Source: DATEAV01 sp964575425
Lineage (GTDB): Bacteria > Chloroflexota > Anaerolineae > Anaerolineales > E44-bin32
Direction of reading: 5' to 3'
DNA: 64,000 bases
NCBI GenBank assembly: GCA_964575425.1
Contig: CAZNRD010000012.1
Location: forward strand, 6,877 to 70,876
The notes under the pieces are model-generated. The model saw only the letters and a list, made by a program, of their open reading frames with translations. It made no database searches and was not told where the DNA came from. The position numbers and the translations under genes are program-made. This document shows, piece after piece, positions 1 to 8,044 of the stretch; positions within the stretch are counted from its first letter, which is position 1, and every line of letters starts with the position of its first letter.

Positions 1-66
1 CAGCAGGGCGATCGCCATGACGAGGGAGAAGGTGAAGGGTTTGAGGTACCTGAGAAGGCGCTTCAC
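1..66 (-). CDS. Start of a probable ABC exporter (partial, runs off the left edge)
   Basis: Only the first 22 codons are in the window. Reading leftwards from a GTG at 66, the product begins VKRLLRYLKPFTFSLVMAI, a basic start running into a hydrophobic segment. This is how fused permease-ATPase (MsbA/LmrA type) ABC exporters usually begin. A GGAGAA ribosome-binding site lies about 6 bases upstream. The gene sits 78 bases downstream of a MarR-type regulator on the same strand, a common arrangement for drug-type ABC exporters. The identity is inferred from the N-terminus and context only; no ATPase motif is visible. Confidence 0.4.
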   Translation of the reverse strand, partial: MKRLLRYLKPFTFSLVMAIALL

Positions 67-144
67 AGATGTTCTCCGGTCTGACGGGCAGGTTTCATCC
101 CGAGAGTCTGGCGGCGAGTGATTCTGCGGCCGGGGGACGATGCG

Positions 145-594
145 CTACTCGATCTGCTCCAGTTTCCCGGCCAACAGCGCGAACGACCTGCGCACCAGTT
201 CCCTTTCCTGGCTGTCCAGGCGGGCGAAGAGACCCGTGACCCAGGACTGCTGCGCCTCCATGGACTCGGCCAGGAGACGCTCCCCCTCCGGAGTGAGCTG
301 GATACGCTTGCTGCGGCGGTCCTGCGGGTCCTCGGTGCGGGACACGAGGCCCTGGTCGACCAGGCGGTCGAGCGTCTGGCTGATGGCGGCTCTCGTCAGT
401 CCCATTCGTTCGCTGATAAGCGACACGCTGCATCCGCTGTGCATGTCGGCATGGACGTGGCGCAGGATGACCAGCTGCGTCATGGAGAGCCCTCGCATCT
501 TGGCGAAGCGCCAGGATCCGGTCATCGACATGTGCAGGATGCGCTGTATGACCTGACGGAACAGGTCATGAAGAGATGGCGAATGGCTGGACAT
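145..594 (-). CDS. MarR-family transcriptional regulator
   Basis: A 149-residue winged-helix protein of usual MarR length. The core has the MarR layout: helices around MTQLVILRHVH, a recognition helix in LISERMGLTRAAISQTLDRL (about residues 59-78), and the wing with the diagnostic DPQDRRSKRIQLTPEG (about 88-103). The C-terminal helix would form the dimer interface. It is expected to repress itself and the downstream exporter whose start lies at the left edge, and to release DNA on binding a small molecule. The ligand cannot be read from the sequence. Confidence 0.92.
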   Translation of the reverse strand: MSSHSPSLHDLFRQVIQRILHMSMTGSWRFAKMRGLSMTQLVILRHVHADMHSGCSVSLISERMGLTRAAISQTLDRLVDQGLVSRTEDPQDRRSKRIQLTPEGERLLAESMEAQQSWVTGLFARLDSQERELVRRSFALLAGKLEQIE

Positions 595-611
595 GGCCCG
601 GCTCCGGAACA

Positions 612-634
612 GTTAAGCGAAGTTGAACGTTAAC
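612..634. promoter_or_regulatory. Possible MarR operator upstream of the regulator
   Basis: An AT-richer patch 18-40 bases upstream of the marR start contains GTTAA and TTAAC arms separated by 13 bases, with an AGTTRA motif repeated at 10-base spacing. MarR proteins often bind such sites overlapping their own promoter. The arms are short, so this is only a candidate. Confidence 0.25.
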
Positions 635-917
635 ACCTCTCCTCAATCCTGTCAATGGGGAGCATTTGCATCTTACTTGGGGGATACCGCTGAGGGTGGC
701 GGGCCGTCGCTCGCATTTGCTCTGGAGCCGCACCGGACCAGGACGGGATTTCTGGCCGGGTATCTTGCCTCCGTGGTCAAGCGCCTCGGCGAAGCCGTCG
801 AGGATATCCTTTTGCGGCTCCGGCGGAGAGGGTGCTGGATGCGCTTCTGAGGGATCCGCCCACGGCGGCTGAGACCCCCCTCGGTCCGACAGCACGCGCC
901 TGCCGACGCGATTCCGC

Positions 918-945
918 TTGACAGGCCGTGGGGAAGGATTAGGAT
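918..945 (+). promoter_or_regulatory. Candidate sigma-70 promoter for the ABC-2 transporter operon
   Basis: TTGACA (918-923) and TAGGAT (940-945) are separated by 16 bases. This would give a leader of about 150 bases before the GTG start at 1105. The rest of the 510-base gap between marR and this operon (595-1104) shows no convincing gene: its open frames overlap on several strands and resemble no family. Confidence 0.4.
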
Positions 946-1104
946 TGCGTGTGCTGCACTTGCGGGGGCGCGGGGAGAGCGGCGCGCGCGAGGCGGCGGG
1001 CGTGCCGGACCGGGAGGGGTCGGGCATTGGTCCGAGCGGGCCGCTCGATTCAAGCCCCGCAATCGCGTGTGGGGCAGTCTCAGAACGGAAAAAGGAGCGA
1101 CACT

Positions 1105-1977
1105 GTGAGCGTCATCGAAGTTGACCATCTCACCAAGTACTACGGCAAAGCGCGGGGCATCGTAGACGTCTGTTGCACGGTGGAGGAAGGTGAGATCTTC
1201 GGCTTCATCGGGCCGAACGGAGCAGGGAAGTCCACCACCATTCGCCTGCTCCTGTCGCTGATCTATCCGACCAGCGGCAGCGCCCGTGTCTTCGGCAAAG
1301 ACGTGATCCGCCACGGCCCGGAGATCCGCCGCGACATCGGTTACCTTCCCTCGGAGGTCTACTACTACGAGGGCATGAAGGTCATCGACCTGCTCAAGTA
1401 CTCCGCCAGCTTCTACGATCGCGACTGCACGCAGCGCATGCGCGAGCTGTCGGAGCTCATGGAACTGGAGATGAACCGCCGCATCAGTGACCTGTCCTAT
1501 GGCAACAAGAAGAAGGTCGGCATCGTCCAGGGGCTGCTGCACAGTCCGAAGCTGCTCTTCCTGGACGAACCGACCGCCGGCCTCGATCCGCTGATGCAGC
1601 GGCGGTTCTTCGACCTGGTCCGTGAGGAAAACGCGCGCGGCGTAACCGTCTTCTTTTCGTCGCACATCCTGAGCGAGGTGCAGCGCCTGTGCACCCGCGT
1701 GGCCATCATCCGCGAGGGCAGGATCGTCGAGATCTCCGACATACGCACCCTGCAGCAGAACAACTACAAGAAGGTGCGGGTCGCGGCGGAGGGGCTGACG
1801 ACCGCCGCCTTCGAGCTGCCGGGGGTCACCAACGTCCAGATGGAGAACGGCGCCGTGCAGTTCTACTTCAAGGGCGACGTCAACACGCTGTTGGGAAGAA
1901 TTCACGGCCTTCGCGTGATGGATCTGACCATCGAAGAGCCGACGCTCGAAGAGATCTTCATGCACTACTACGAGTAG
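1105..1977 (+). CDS. ABC transporter ATP-binding protein (ABC-2 type)
   Basis: The GTG at 1105 is chosen because AAAGGAG lies 7 bases upstream; the open frame extends further 5' without family similarity. The product is 290 residues. It has Walker A GPNGAGKST near residue 37, a degenerate signature LSYGNKKKVG in place of LSGGQ, Walker B LLFLDEPTAGLDP and the H-loop SSHILSEVQ. The final 90 residues form the short extension seen in CcmA/YhaQ-type ATPases. It couples ATP hydrolysis to the two membrane proteins encoded immediately downstream. Substrate unknown; lipid, drug or peptide export are all possible. Confidence 0.93.
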   Translation: MSVIEVDHLTKYYGKARGIVDVCCTVEEGEIFGFIGPNGAGKSTTIRLLLSLIYPTSGSARVFGKDVIRHGPEIRRDIGYLPSEVYYYEGMKVIDLLKYSASFYDRDCTQRMRELSELMELEMNRRISDLSYGNKKKVGIVQGLLHSPKLLFLDEPTAGLDPLMQRRFFDLVREENARGVTVFFSSHILSEVQRLCTRVAIIREGRIVEISDIRTLQQNNYKKVRVAAEGLTTAAFELPGVTNVQMENGAVQFYFKGDVNTLLGRIHGLRVMDLTIEEPTLEEIFMHYYE

Positions 1978-1986
1978 GCACAGGCC

Positions 1987-2796
1987 ATGAGCGCAAACAT
2001 CTTCCGACACGAGCTGCGGTCCCGGATGGGATCGGTGGGCGTCTGGTCGCTTGCGGTGGCGGCGATCATCCTGGTGTACTTCTCGTTCTTCCCGATGTTC
2101 GCTGACGAGGCGGCGCTGATGAAGGAGATGCTGGCGCGCTTCCCGAAGGAGATGCGCGCCGCGTTTGGCACTGACAAGATGGACCTATCGACCGTCCTGG
2201 GGTTCTACAGCTTCATCTTCCTGTTCGTCCAGCTCTGCCTGGCCATCCAGGCTGGCAACTACGGTTTTGGCCTGGTGTCGGTGGAAGAGAGCGAGCTGAC
2301 GGCGGATTTCCTGCTGAGCAAGCCGGTGAGCCGCATGCAGGTCCTGAACAGCAAACTGCTGGCTGCGCTGATCGCCCTGACGCTCACCAACCTGGCTGTG
2401 TGGGTGAGCAGCTATGCAGCCGTGGCGCTCTTTCGCGAGGACCGCGAGTATGAGCCGCGCACGCTGCTGCTGCTGCTGCTCAGCGTCGTGATCTTCCAGC
2501 TCTTCTTCCTGAGCGTAGGGCTGGTCGTATCCCTGGTGGTCCGGCGCGTGCGCAGTGTGACGCCGTACTCGCTCGGCCTGGGCTTCGGGTCGTATGTGCT
2601 CAGCGCCTTCAGCGGCATCCTGGGGGACGTCAAGCTGGAGCTCATCACGCCGTTCAAGCACCTGGATGCGGCGCGCATCGTCCAGCAGGGTGCGTATGAC
2701 ACGCCGCTGGTGCTTCTCAACGTGGGCGTGACGCTCGTTTCGCTGGCCGCGGCCTACGTGCTCTACCTCCGCCGCGACATCCCCGCGGTTTCATGA
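1987..2796 (+). CDS. ABC-2 family transporter permease
   Basis: A 269-residue membrane protein with an ABC-2 layout. There is a cytoplasmic N-terminus, a first membrane segment near residues 18-37, and a soluble loop with the FGTDKMD region. Then come VEESELTADFLLSKPVSR, the permease motif contacting the ATPase, and four to five further membrane spans. It starts 9 bases after the ATPase gene stops, and its stop codon overlaps the open frame of the next permease. Its paralogue follows directly, so the transporter is probably a heterodimer of two permeases on one ATPase. Confidence 0.88.
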   Translation: MSANIFRHELRSRMGSVGVWSLAVAAIILVYFSFFPMFADEAALMKEMLARFPKEMRAAFGTDKMDLSTVLGFYSFIFLFVQLCLAIQAGNYGFGLVSVEESELTADFLLSKPVSRMQVLNSKLLAALIALTLTNLAVWVSSYAAVALFREDREYEPRTLLLLLLSVVIFQLFFLSVGLVVSLVVRRVRSVTPYSLGLGFGSYVLSAFSGILGDVKLELITPFKHLDAARIVQQGAYDTPLVLLNVGVTLVSLAAAYVLYLRRDIPAVS

Positions 2797-2807
2797 GGAG
2801 GTGGGTC

Positions 2808-3602
2808 ATGAACATCTTTGTGCGCGAGCTGAAGGCCAACAGCAAGTCACTCGTCATCTGGAGCGTTATCGTCCTGCTCCTTGTCCTGATGGGGGTGGGC
2901 AAGTTCTCGGCGTTTGCCGGGGATGCGGAGATCGTTGCCGTGATGGACACCATCCCGCCGGCAGTCCTGGATGCGCTGAACATGCGCGCCTTCAACCTGA
3001 CCACGCTGACCGGTTTCTACGGCGTGATGTTCCTCTACTTCGCTCTGATGGGAGCCGTCGCCGCGGCCATGTGGGGGAGCGATATCATCTCGAAAGAAGA
3101 GCGTGACAAGACAGTGGAGTTCTCGCTGGTGCTGCCGGTGTCACGGAGCCGGGTCGTCACCGCCAAGGCGCTGGCGGCCCTGGTCAACTGCATCGCCTTC
3201 GTGCTGATCACCTGGGTGGTGTCGCTGGTTGCCGTCCGCCCGTACAAGCCGGACGAGGCTTTCTATGACTTCCTGGCCCTCGAGATGCAGGCCATGTTCG
3301 CGATGGAGCTGATCTTCCTGGCCATAGGGCTCCTGCTGGGATGCGCCATGAAGCGCTACCGGCGCGCCGGCTCGACCGCCGTGGCCATCATCCTGGGGAC
3401 CTACCTGGTGTCGGTGCTCTCGGTCTTGCACAAGGACCTGGATCCTCTCAAGTACTTCACGCCGTTCCGCTACTTTGACGCCGGCGAACTCTTGCGGAAT
3501 GGGCACATGGAGGGCACTTACCTGTTGCTGTCGGCGGGCATCATCGTCCTCTGCGTGGCGGCGGCCTACTGGACGTACCGGCGGCGCGATCTGTACATCT
3601 AG
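2808..3602 (+). CDS. ABC-2 family transporter permease
   Basis: A 264-residue paralogue of the preceding permease, sharing the order of membrane spans and the EERDKTVEFSLVLPVSRSR motif. The start at 2808 is preferred over 2793 because GAGGAGGTGG sits just upstream of it. Third gene of the ABC-2 operon. The C-terminal segment from DPLKYFTPFRYFDAGELL onward is echoed by a decayed copy at 10256-10396. Downstream there is only a weak GGGGC/GCCCC hairpin (about 3641-3653) with no T-tract before the convergent SIS gene. Confidence 0.87.
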   Translation: MNIFVRELKANSKSLVIWSVIVLLLVLMGVGKFSAFAGDAEIVAVMDTIPPAVLDALNMRAFNLTTLTGFYGVMFLYFALMGAVAAAMWGSDIISKEERDKTVEFSLVLPVSRSRVVTAKALAALVNCIAFVLITWVVSLVAVRPYKPDEAFYDFLALEMQAMFAMELIFLAIGLLLGCAMKRYRRAGSTAVAIILGTYLVSVLSVLHKDLDPLKYFTPFRYFDAGELLRNGHMEGTYLLLSAGIIVLCVAAAYWTYRRRDLYI

Positions 3603-3820
3603 CGTGACCTGCGGCGGCGACGGCACGGGATCGCGCCGTCACGGGGCTTTGCCCCAATTCAAGCGCATGCGCACGGGTTCTGCGGATCCGCCACCGGGCA
3701 TTGGAAGGCGGGGATGGTGGGCACGCGGGCAATCGCCGCGCCGCTGAGAGACGCGCGACGAGATCAAAGGACGGGCCGTCGCGAGCGGCTTGTTGGTTTC
3801 ATCCGCCGGGGACGGATTGC

Positions 3821-4567
3821 TCAGCGATACAGGATCTGGTCCTTGTACTTCTCGAGCATGCGGGCGTTGTAGTCCTCGCTCCCATCGACATTGGCCGCCA
3901 GGTAGATCGGCGGTGTGACCCCCCGTGACAGCAGTTCTTCGACCGTGGCCGCCACCAGCGCTTGCAGGATGGCGGTGCTGGTCACGCCGGAGGCGGGGCA
4001 GAACTTCTGGGGAGCCCCCTCTGCCTGGAGCAGGGCATCGCCAGGCTCGGCCTTGTTGTCGAGCACCACATCGGCGAACTCATACATCTTGCGGCCAGAG
4101 GAGTGGCGGGAGGGGAAGGCGTCCGTGTAGCGGCGCGAGGTCAATCCGATGACCTTGATCCCGCGCCGATGGGCCTCCTGCGCCATCTCGACCGGGACCG
4201 CGTTCCGCCCCGACACAGACACCACGATCAGGACGTCGCCAGGCTGGATGGGGCTGTTGTCGAGCAGGATGCGGGCGTACCCCTCCAGGCGTTCGATGGC
4301 GGAGGTCAGCTTCGGCGGATGGACGTCGAGCGAGGCGATTCCTGGGCCGAACAGCGGGTTGATCAGCATGAGGCCGCCGGCGCGGTAGACCAGGTCCTGG
4401 ATCGGGAGCGAGGAGTGCGTGCAGCCGAAGGCGAAGATGCGCTGCCCTCGGGTGATGGCGTCGGCAAGCAGGCGTGCGCCTGCCTGCAGGGCTTCCATTT
4501 CTTCTTCTGCGACCTGCTGCAGCAGAGCAGCCACACCGTCCAGATACCGACAAGCGAGTGTTGACAT
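3821..4567 (-). CDS. SIS-domain sugar-phosphate protein (UPF0309-like)
   Basis: A 248-residue single SIS-domain protein. Family signatures include FGCTHSSLPIQDLVYRAGG, an NPLFGPG segment, PGDVLIVVSVSGRNAVPVEMA and PSRHSSGRKMYE near the C-terminal half, followed by ANVDGSEDYN. These match the UPF0309 group of phosphosugar isomerase-fold proteins. The start is set at the ATG at 4567, preceded by AGGAGG; an upstream GTG at 4585 overlaps the nagA stop but is less well placed. It is the last gene of the amino-sugar operon, so it probably acts on an amino-sugar phosphate. The exact reaction is not established for this family. Confidence 0.85.
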   Translation of the reverse strand: MSTLACRYLDGVAALLQQVAEEEMEALQAGARLLADAITRGQRIFAFGCTHSSLPIQDLVYRAGGLMLINPLFGPGIASLDVHPPKLTSAIERLEGYARILLDNSPIQPGDVLIVVSVSGRNAVPVEMAQEAHRRGIKVIGLTSRRYTDAFPSRHSSGRKMYEFADVVLDNKAEPGDALLQAEGAPQKFCPASGVTSTAILQALVAATVEELLSRGVTPPIYLAANVDGSEDYNARMLEKYKDQILYR

Positions 4568-4581
4568 CCCATCCTCCTGGG

Positions 4582-5742
4582 TCACGCGAATCCGTCCGAG
4601 CGGTAGACGATTTGGCCACCGACCATGGTCAGCCGGACGTCAAGTTGCTGGTCGAGCAGGATGATGTCGGCATCGGCGCCCGGAGCGAGCACACCCTTGC
4701 GGCCGGTCCAGCCCATGGCCTCCGCGGGCGTGGCTGTGGCCGTGCGCAAGCATTCCTGGAGCGAGAGGCCGGTGAAAGCGATGAGATTTCGCAGGGCGGC
4801 GTCGAGGGTGATGGTGCTTCCTGCCAGCGTCCCCTCCGCGGTTCGAGCGACGCCGCTTCGGACGTGAACGGTCTGGCCGCCGAGGTCGTAATCCCCGTCG
4901 GGCAGGCCTGCGGCACGCGTCGAGTCGGTGATCAGCAGAACGCGGTCGCTGCCCTTTGCCCGAACCAGAAGCCGGATCACCGCCGGGTGGACATGGACGC
5001 CGTCGGCGATCACCTCCGCGTGAATCCGGTCGTCCACCAGAACCGCGCCAACGACGCCAGGGGCCCGGTGGTGCAACGGCGGCATGCCGTTGAATGTGTG
5101 CGTCGACTGCCGCAGCCCCCGCTCGACAGCTTCTATCACCTGTTGGAAGGAGGCGGCGCTGTGGCCGACAGCGGTCTGGACGCCGGCCGCGGCGCAGCGC
5201 TCCACCAGGGCCATCCCGCCTTCGAGCTCAGGCGCCAGGGTGATCACACGGACGACGCTGGAGGCCAGCCAGCTCTCAACCTCGTCCGGGTCGGGGAGGC
5301 GCAGGCTGGCCACCGGCTGTGCGCCACTCTGGGCAGGATTCAGATATGGGCCTTCGATGTGGACCCCGAGGTGACTGGCGCCGTCGTCTGGCTGGGGTGT
5401 CGCCCGGACGTTCTCCAGAGCGCGCAGGATGCTTTCGGGTGGGGCAGCGATCGTCGTCGGCAGGTAGGCGGTGACACCGTGGCGGGCGAAAAAACGGGCC
5501 ATCCCATGCAGAGCAACCGGCGTGGCATCCATGGCGTCGTGGCCGGCGGCGCCGTGGACATGCAGGTCGATCAGGCCGGGAGCCACCCAAAGGCCGTCGG
5601 CGGGCAGAAGCCGGTCTTCCGGGCCGGGCCTGAGGCGACCGGGCTCGAGGGCCATGATTTTCCCGCGCTCAATCACCAGGGTGTGATCGGGCCGGACCTG
5701 ATGGGGAGTGAGCAAGGTGCCGCCGGAGATCAGAGTGCGCAT
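4582..5742 (-). CDS. nagA: N-acetylglucosamine-6-phosphate deacetylase
   Basis: A 386-residue amidohydrolase of normal NagA length. Metal-binding features are in place: LIDLHVHGAAGHD (His61, His63), HIEGPYLNP with the metal-binding Glu130, a GHSAA motif, and THTFNGMPPLHHR. DGVHVHP and LITDSTRAAG carry the catalytic Asp. It removes acetate from GlcNAc-6-phosphate or a related N-acetylated sugar phosphate in the cytoplasm. It is flanked by the PTS IIC gene upstream and a SIS protein downstream, so it probably processes the phosphosugar delivered by this PTS. Confidence 0.95.
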   Translation of the reverse strand: MRTLISGGTLLTPHQVRPDHTLVIERGKIMALEPGRLRPGPEDRLLPADGLWVAPGLIDLHVHGAAGHDAMDATPVALHGMARFFARHGVTAYLPTTIAAPPESILRALENVRATPQPDDGASHLGVHIEGPYLNPAQSGAQPVASLRLPDPDEVESWLASSVVRVITLAPELEGGMALVERCAAAGVQTAVGHSAASFQQVIEAVERGLRQSTHTFNGMPPLHHRAPGVVGAVLVDDRIHAEVIADGVHVHPAVIRLLVRAKGSDRVLLITDSTRAAGLPDGDYDLGGQTVHVRSGVARTAEGTLAGSTITLDAALRNLIAFTGLSLQECLRTATATPAEAMGWTGRKGVLAPGADADIILLDQQLDVRLTMVGGQIVYRSDGFA

Positions 5743-5764
5743 GTGGGCCGGTGCGTCTTGGGAG

Positions 5765-5798
5765 GGGGTTCGAGGAGGGAGCTCCCTCCTCGAACCCC
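5765..5798. repeat. Perfect 34-bp palindrome between PTS IIC and nagA
   Basis: Two 17-base arms (5765-5781 and 5782-5798) are exact reverse complements with no spacer. One further G-U and one A-U pair could extend the stem in RNA. It lies in the 69-base gap between two co-directional genes of one operon and has no T-tract. It is more likely an mRNA processing or stability element, or a REP-like insertion, than a terminator. Confidence 0.8.
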
Positions 5799-5811
5799 TT
5801 GGCAGAGAAGG

Positions 5812-7128
5812 CTACACGCCAAAGAGCTTGGCGACAAGCCAGATCACGATGCCGGGTACGATGGCGTCTGGTACGGTGAAGCCCAGTGCCGTGGCGCCCA
5901 TCGCCGTCAGGTCACCGAAGACCTGGAACTTGTAGGCGAAGCTGATGATCAACCAGCCGACGAAACCCCAGAGGAAGCCACCGGCGACGGCACCGCGGCG
6001 GCCGCCTGTGGCGTTGCCGAAGATGGCACCGGCACCGCTGGCAAAGAAGGCCGCGATCATGCTCGGAAGCGGAACCGGCCAGCGGATCAGGGCAAGGACG
6101 ACCATGCCCACCACCTGCCCGATCGTGCCGGAGATCAGTCCGATGATCAGTGAGTTGGGGGCGAACGGATAGATCACCGGGCAGTCGAGCGCGGGCTTGG
6201 CACCGGGGATCAGCTTCTCGGCCACGCCCTTGAACGCCGGGACGATCTCGCCGATGAGCATGCGGACGCCCTGGAGCAGCACCAGCACACCGGCGGTGAA
6301 ACCGAGCGCCTGAAGGATCGAGAACAGCAGCCAGTTCTGGCCTCCGCTGATGTCGGCCTGGAAGGCGGCGACACCGATCCGGGCGACGGCCAGGATGGCG
6401 CCGATCAGGGTGACGACCAGCATCACCAGAGAGATCGAGACGGCCATGTCCCTGAAGAAGGCCAGCCCTTCGGGGAGCTTCAGGTCTTCCGCTGTATCCT
6501 CCGGCTTGCCGACCAGCGCGCCAACCCATGCGCCGAGCATGTTGAGCAGCGTCTGTCCGTGGCCGAAGGCGATCTCGTCGGACTTGGTGATCTTGCGCAT
6601 CACCGGCTGGGCCAGGGCAGGGGCGAGGGTCATGTACAGGCCGTCGACGATGGAGGCCAGGACCACCACCCACACCAAGGGCAGTCCGAACGAGTGGAAC
6701 AGGATGGCGAACGCCCCGGCGTGGATCCAGATCATGTGGCCGGTCAGGTAGATGTAGCGGAACGGCGTGACCCGCGCCAGGATGATGTGCAGGACATAGC
6801 CGAAGAGCATCGTCCAGGCGATGGCGGCACCGATTTCCCTGAGGTTGGCGCTCTGCACAGCGCTGACCACCGCCTCGTCGAAGGTGACGAAGGTCTCGAA
6901 TCCGGCGGCGGAGATGCCCTTCTCGAACATCGCCTGGATGGGGATCAGGGAGTTGATCAAGGCGCCGATGCCGACGCTCATGATCAGCAGCCCGAGCACG
7001 GTCTTGATCGTGCCGGCCAGCACCTCGCCGGCTGACTTGCGTTGGATGATCAGACCGACGAGGGCGATCAAGCCCAGCACAAAGGCTGGCAGCTTGACCA
7101 ACTGCAGGATGAACTCAAACAGGCCCAT
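5812..7128 (-). CDS. PTS sugar transporter subunit IIC, ascorbate (UlaA/SgaT) type
   Basis: A 438-residue integral membrane protein with about 10-11 predicted spans. Segments typical of UlaA are visible: IQRKSAGEVLAGTIKTVLG near residue 30, YLTGHMIWIHAG, FGHGQTLLN, EDLKLPEGLAFFRD, GVRMLIGEIVPAF, and PGAKPALDCPVIYPFAPN with the GLISGTIGQ that follows. It moves a sugar across the membrane coupled to phosphorylation by the IIB protein encoded next door. AGGAGG precedes the ATG. The family's known substrate is L-ascorbate, but every neighbour is an amino-sugar enzyme, so the substrate here is probably different. Confidence 0.9.
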   Translation of the reverse strand: MGLFEFILQLVKLPAFVLGLIALVGLIIQRKSAGEVLAGTIKTVLGLLIMSVGIGALINSLIPIQAMFEKGISAAGFETFVTFDEAVVSAVQSANLREIGAAIAWTMLFGYVLHIILARVTPFRYIYLTGHMIWIHAGAFAILFHSFGLPLVWVVVLASIVDGLYMTLAPALAQPVMRKITKSDEIAFGHGQTLLNMLGAWVGALVGKPEDTAEDLKLPEGLAFFRDMAVSISLVMLVVTLIGAILAVARIGVAAFQADISGGQNWLLFSILQALGFTAGVLVLLQGVRMLIGEIVPAFKGVAEKLIPGAKPALDCPVIYPFAPNSLIIGLISGTIGQVVGMVVLALIRWPVPLPSMIAAFFASGAGAIFGNATGGRRGAVAGGFLWGFVGWLIISFAYKFQVFGDLTAMGATALGFTVPDAIVPGIVIWLVAKLFGV

Positions 7129-7253
7129 GGAACATGTCCTCCTCGAGTATTCGCCCGGAGGGCTCGCGCGCCATCCGGGTGGAGCCGTGAGCGTGCAAGT
7201 GATGCCTTGGTCTCAAGTTCCGGGGGTCACCTCCTCCGCCTCCGCTGCTTGGC

Positions 7254-7535
7254 TCATCCGTTGGCGAGCTCGCGCACGGCGGCGACGATCTTGGCCTTGA
7301 TCTCGGCCTTGTCGACCAGGTTTTGGATCAGGACCACCTTGCTGGACGTGCCCTTCAGGTGCATGGCCATGTCGGTTGGTGCGACGACGATGTCGGCCTG
7401 CTGGCCCTTGAAGGAGCCCAGGTCCCAGGGGATGACCTCGGCGGAGAGCCCCTCTGCCTTGAGGATCTCCTCGATGAAGAGCTTGAGCATCATGCTGGTG
7501 CCAAAACCCATGCCGCACAGGGTGGCAATCCGCAT
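7254..7535 (-). CDS. PTS sugar transporter subunit IIB
   Basis: A 93-residue cytoplasmic protein beginning MRIATLCGMGFGTSMMLK. Cys7 in this loop is the phosphorylated cysteine of SgaB/GatB-type IIB domains. The remainder, including VVAPTDMAMHLKG, fits a Rossmann-like IIB fold at full length. AAGGAGG precedes the start. It receives phosphate from the IIA protein encoded immediately upstream and passes it to the sugar in the IIC channel. Confidence 0.92.
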   Translation of the reverse strand: MRIATLCGMGFGTSMMLKLFIEEILKAEGLSAEVIPWDLGSFKGQQADIVVAPTDMAMHLKGTSSKVVLIQNLVDKAEIKAKIVAAVRELANG

Positions 7536-7546
7536 CTAGGCCTCCT

Positions 7547-8044
7547 TCAGCAGGCTGCGCTGTCATGTTGGCCGGGCGGCTTCCATGCCCGGAGGACGGA
7601 AAGAAGCTGACGATCGCTGTCGGCTGTGCGCAGGCGTTGCAGTGCTGCGGCGTCGCCGAGCAGGTGGGCCAACTGCTGCAGCGCCTTCAGGTGCGCTTGC
7701 TTGTCGACGGCACCCATGGCCAGGACGATGTCGACCGGATCGTTCTCGCTGTGACCGAAGGGGACGGGTGTGGCCAATGTCATCAGGGCCAGGCAGGGGC
7801 GGCGGACACCGTCCTCGGGGCGGGCGTGCAGCAGCACGACGCCCGGCGCAAGGACGGCGTAGGCCCCAAGCTCACGCAGCACCCGCTTCATGGCCTCGAT
7901 GTAGGTTGGCTCCGTCGAACCCGTGGCGACGAGCAGTTCCCCGACGCGCTCAACAGCCTCCTGCCAGGAGGAGACGGATACGCATGCCCGTACTGTCTCC
8001 GGGGTGAGCAGCGAGGCCAGCGAGGCGGCGAGGGTGCTATTCAT
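7547..8044 (-). CDS. PTS sugar transporter subunit IIA (fructose/mannitol/ascorbate class)
   Basis: A 165-residue EIIA type-2 domain protein. The phosphorylated histidine is His73 in APGVVLLHARPEDGV, followed by the usual LATPVPFGHSENDPVDIV. The gene overlaps the end of the upstream SIS gene by 8 bases, indicating translational coupling. No enzyme I or HPr gene lies in the window, so general PTS proteins must be encoded elsewhere if this system is active as a PTS. Confidence 0.92.
   Translation of the reverse strand: MNSTLAASLASLLTPETVRACVSVSSWQEAVERVGELLVATGSTEPTYIEAMKRVLRELGAYAVLAPGVVLLHARPEDGVRRPCLALMTLATPVPFGHSENDPVDIVLAMGAVDKQAHLKALQQLAHLLGDAAALQRLRTADSDRQLLSVLRAWKPPGQHDSAAC

Noticed and set aside
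949..1104. Longer 5' extension of the ABC ATPase gene
   Set aside because: The extension has no family similarity and no ribosome-binding site, whereas GTG at 1105 has AAAGGAG at proper spacing.
3638..3655. GGGGC-TTT-GCCCC hairpin after the ABC-2 operon as a terminator
   Set aside because: The stem is only 5 pairs and no T-tract follows on either strand.
4474..6153. 559-codon open frame opposite the nagA and PTS genes
   Set aside because: It lies antisense to well-supported genes and its composition (Gly/Asp/His/Arg/Gln rich) is a high-GC shadow.
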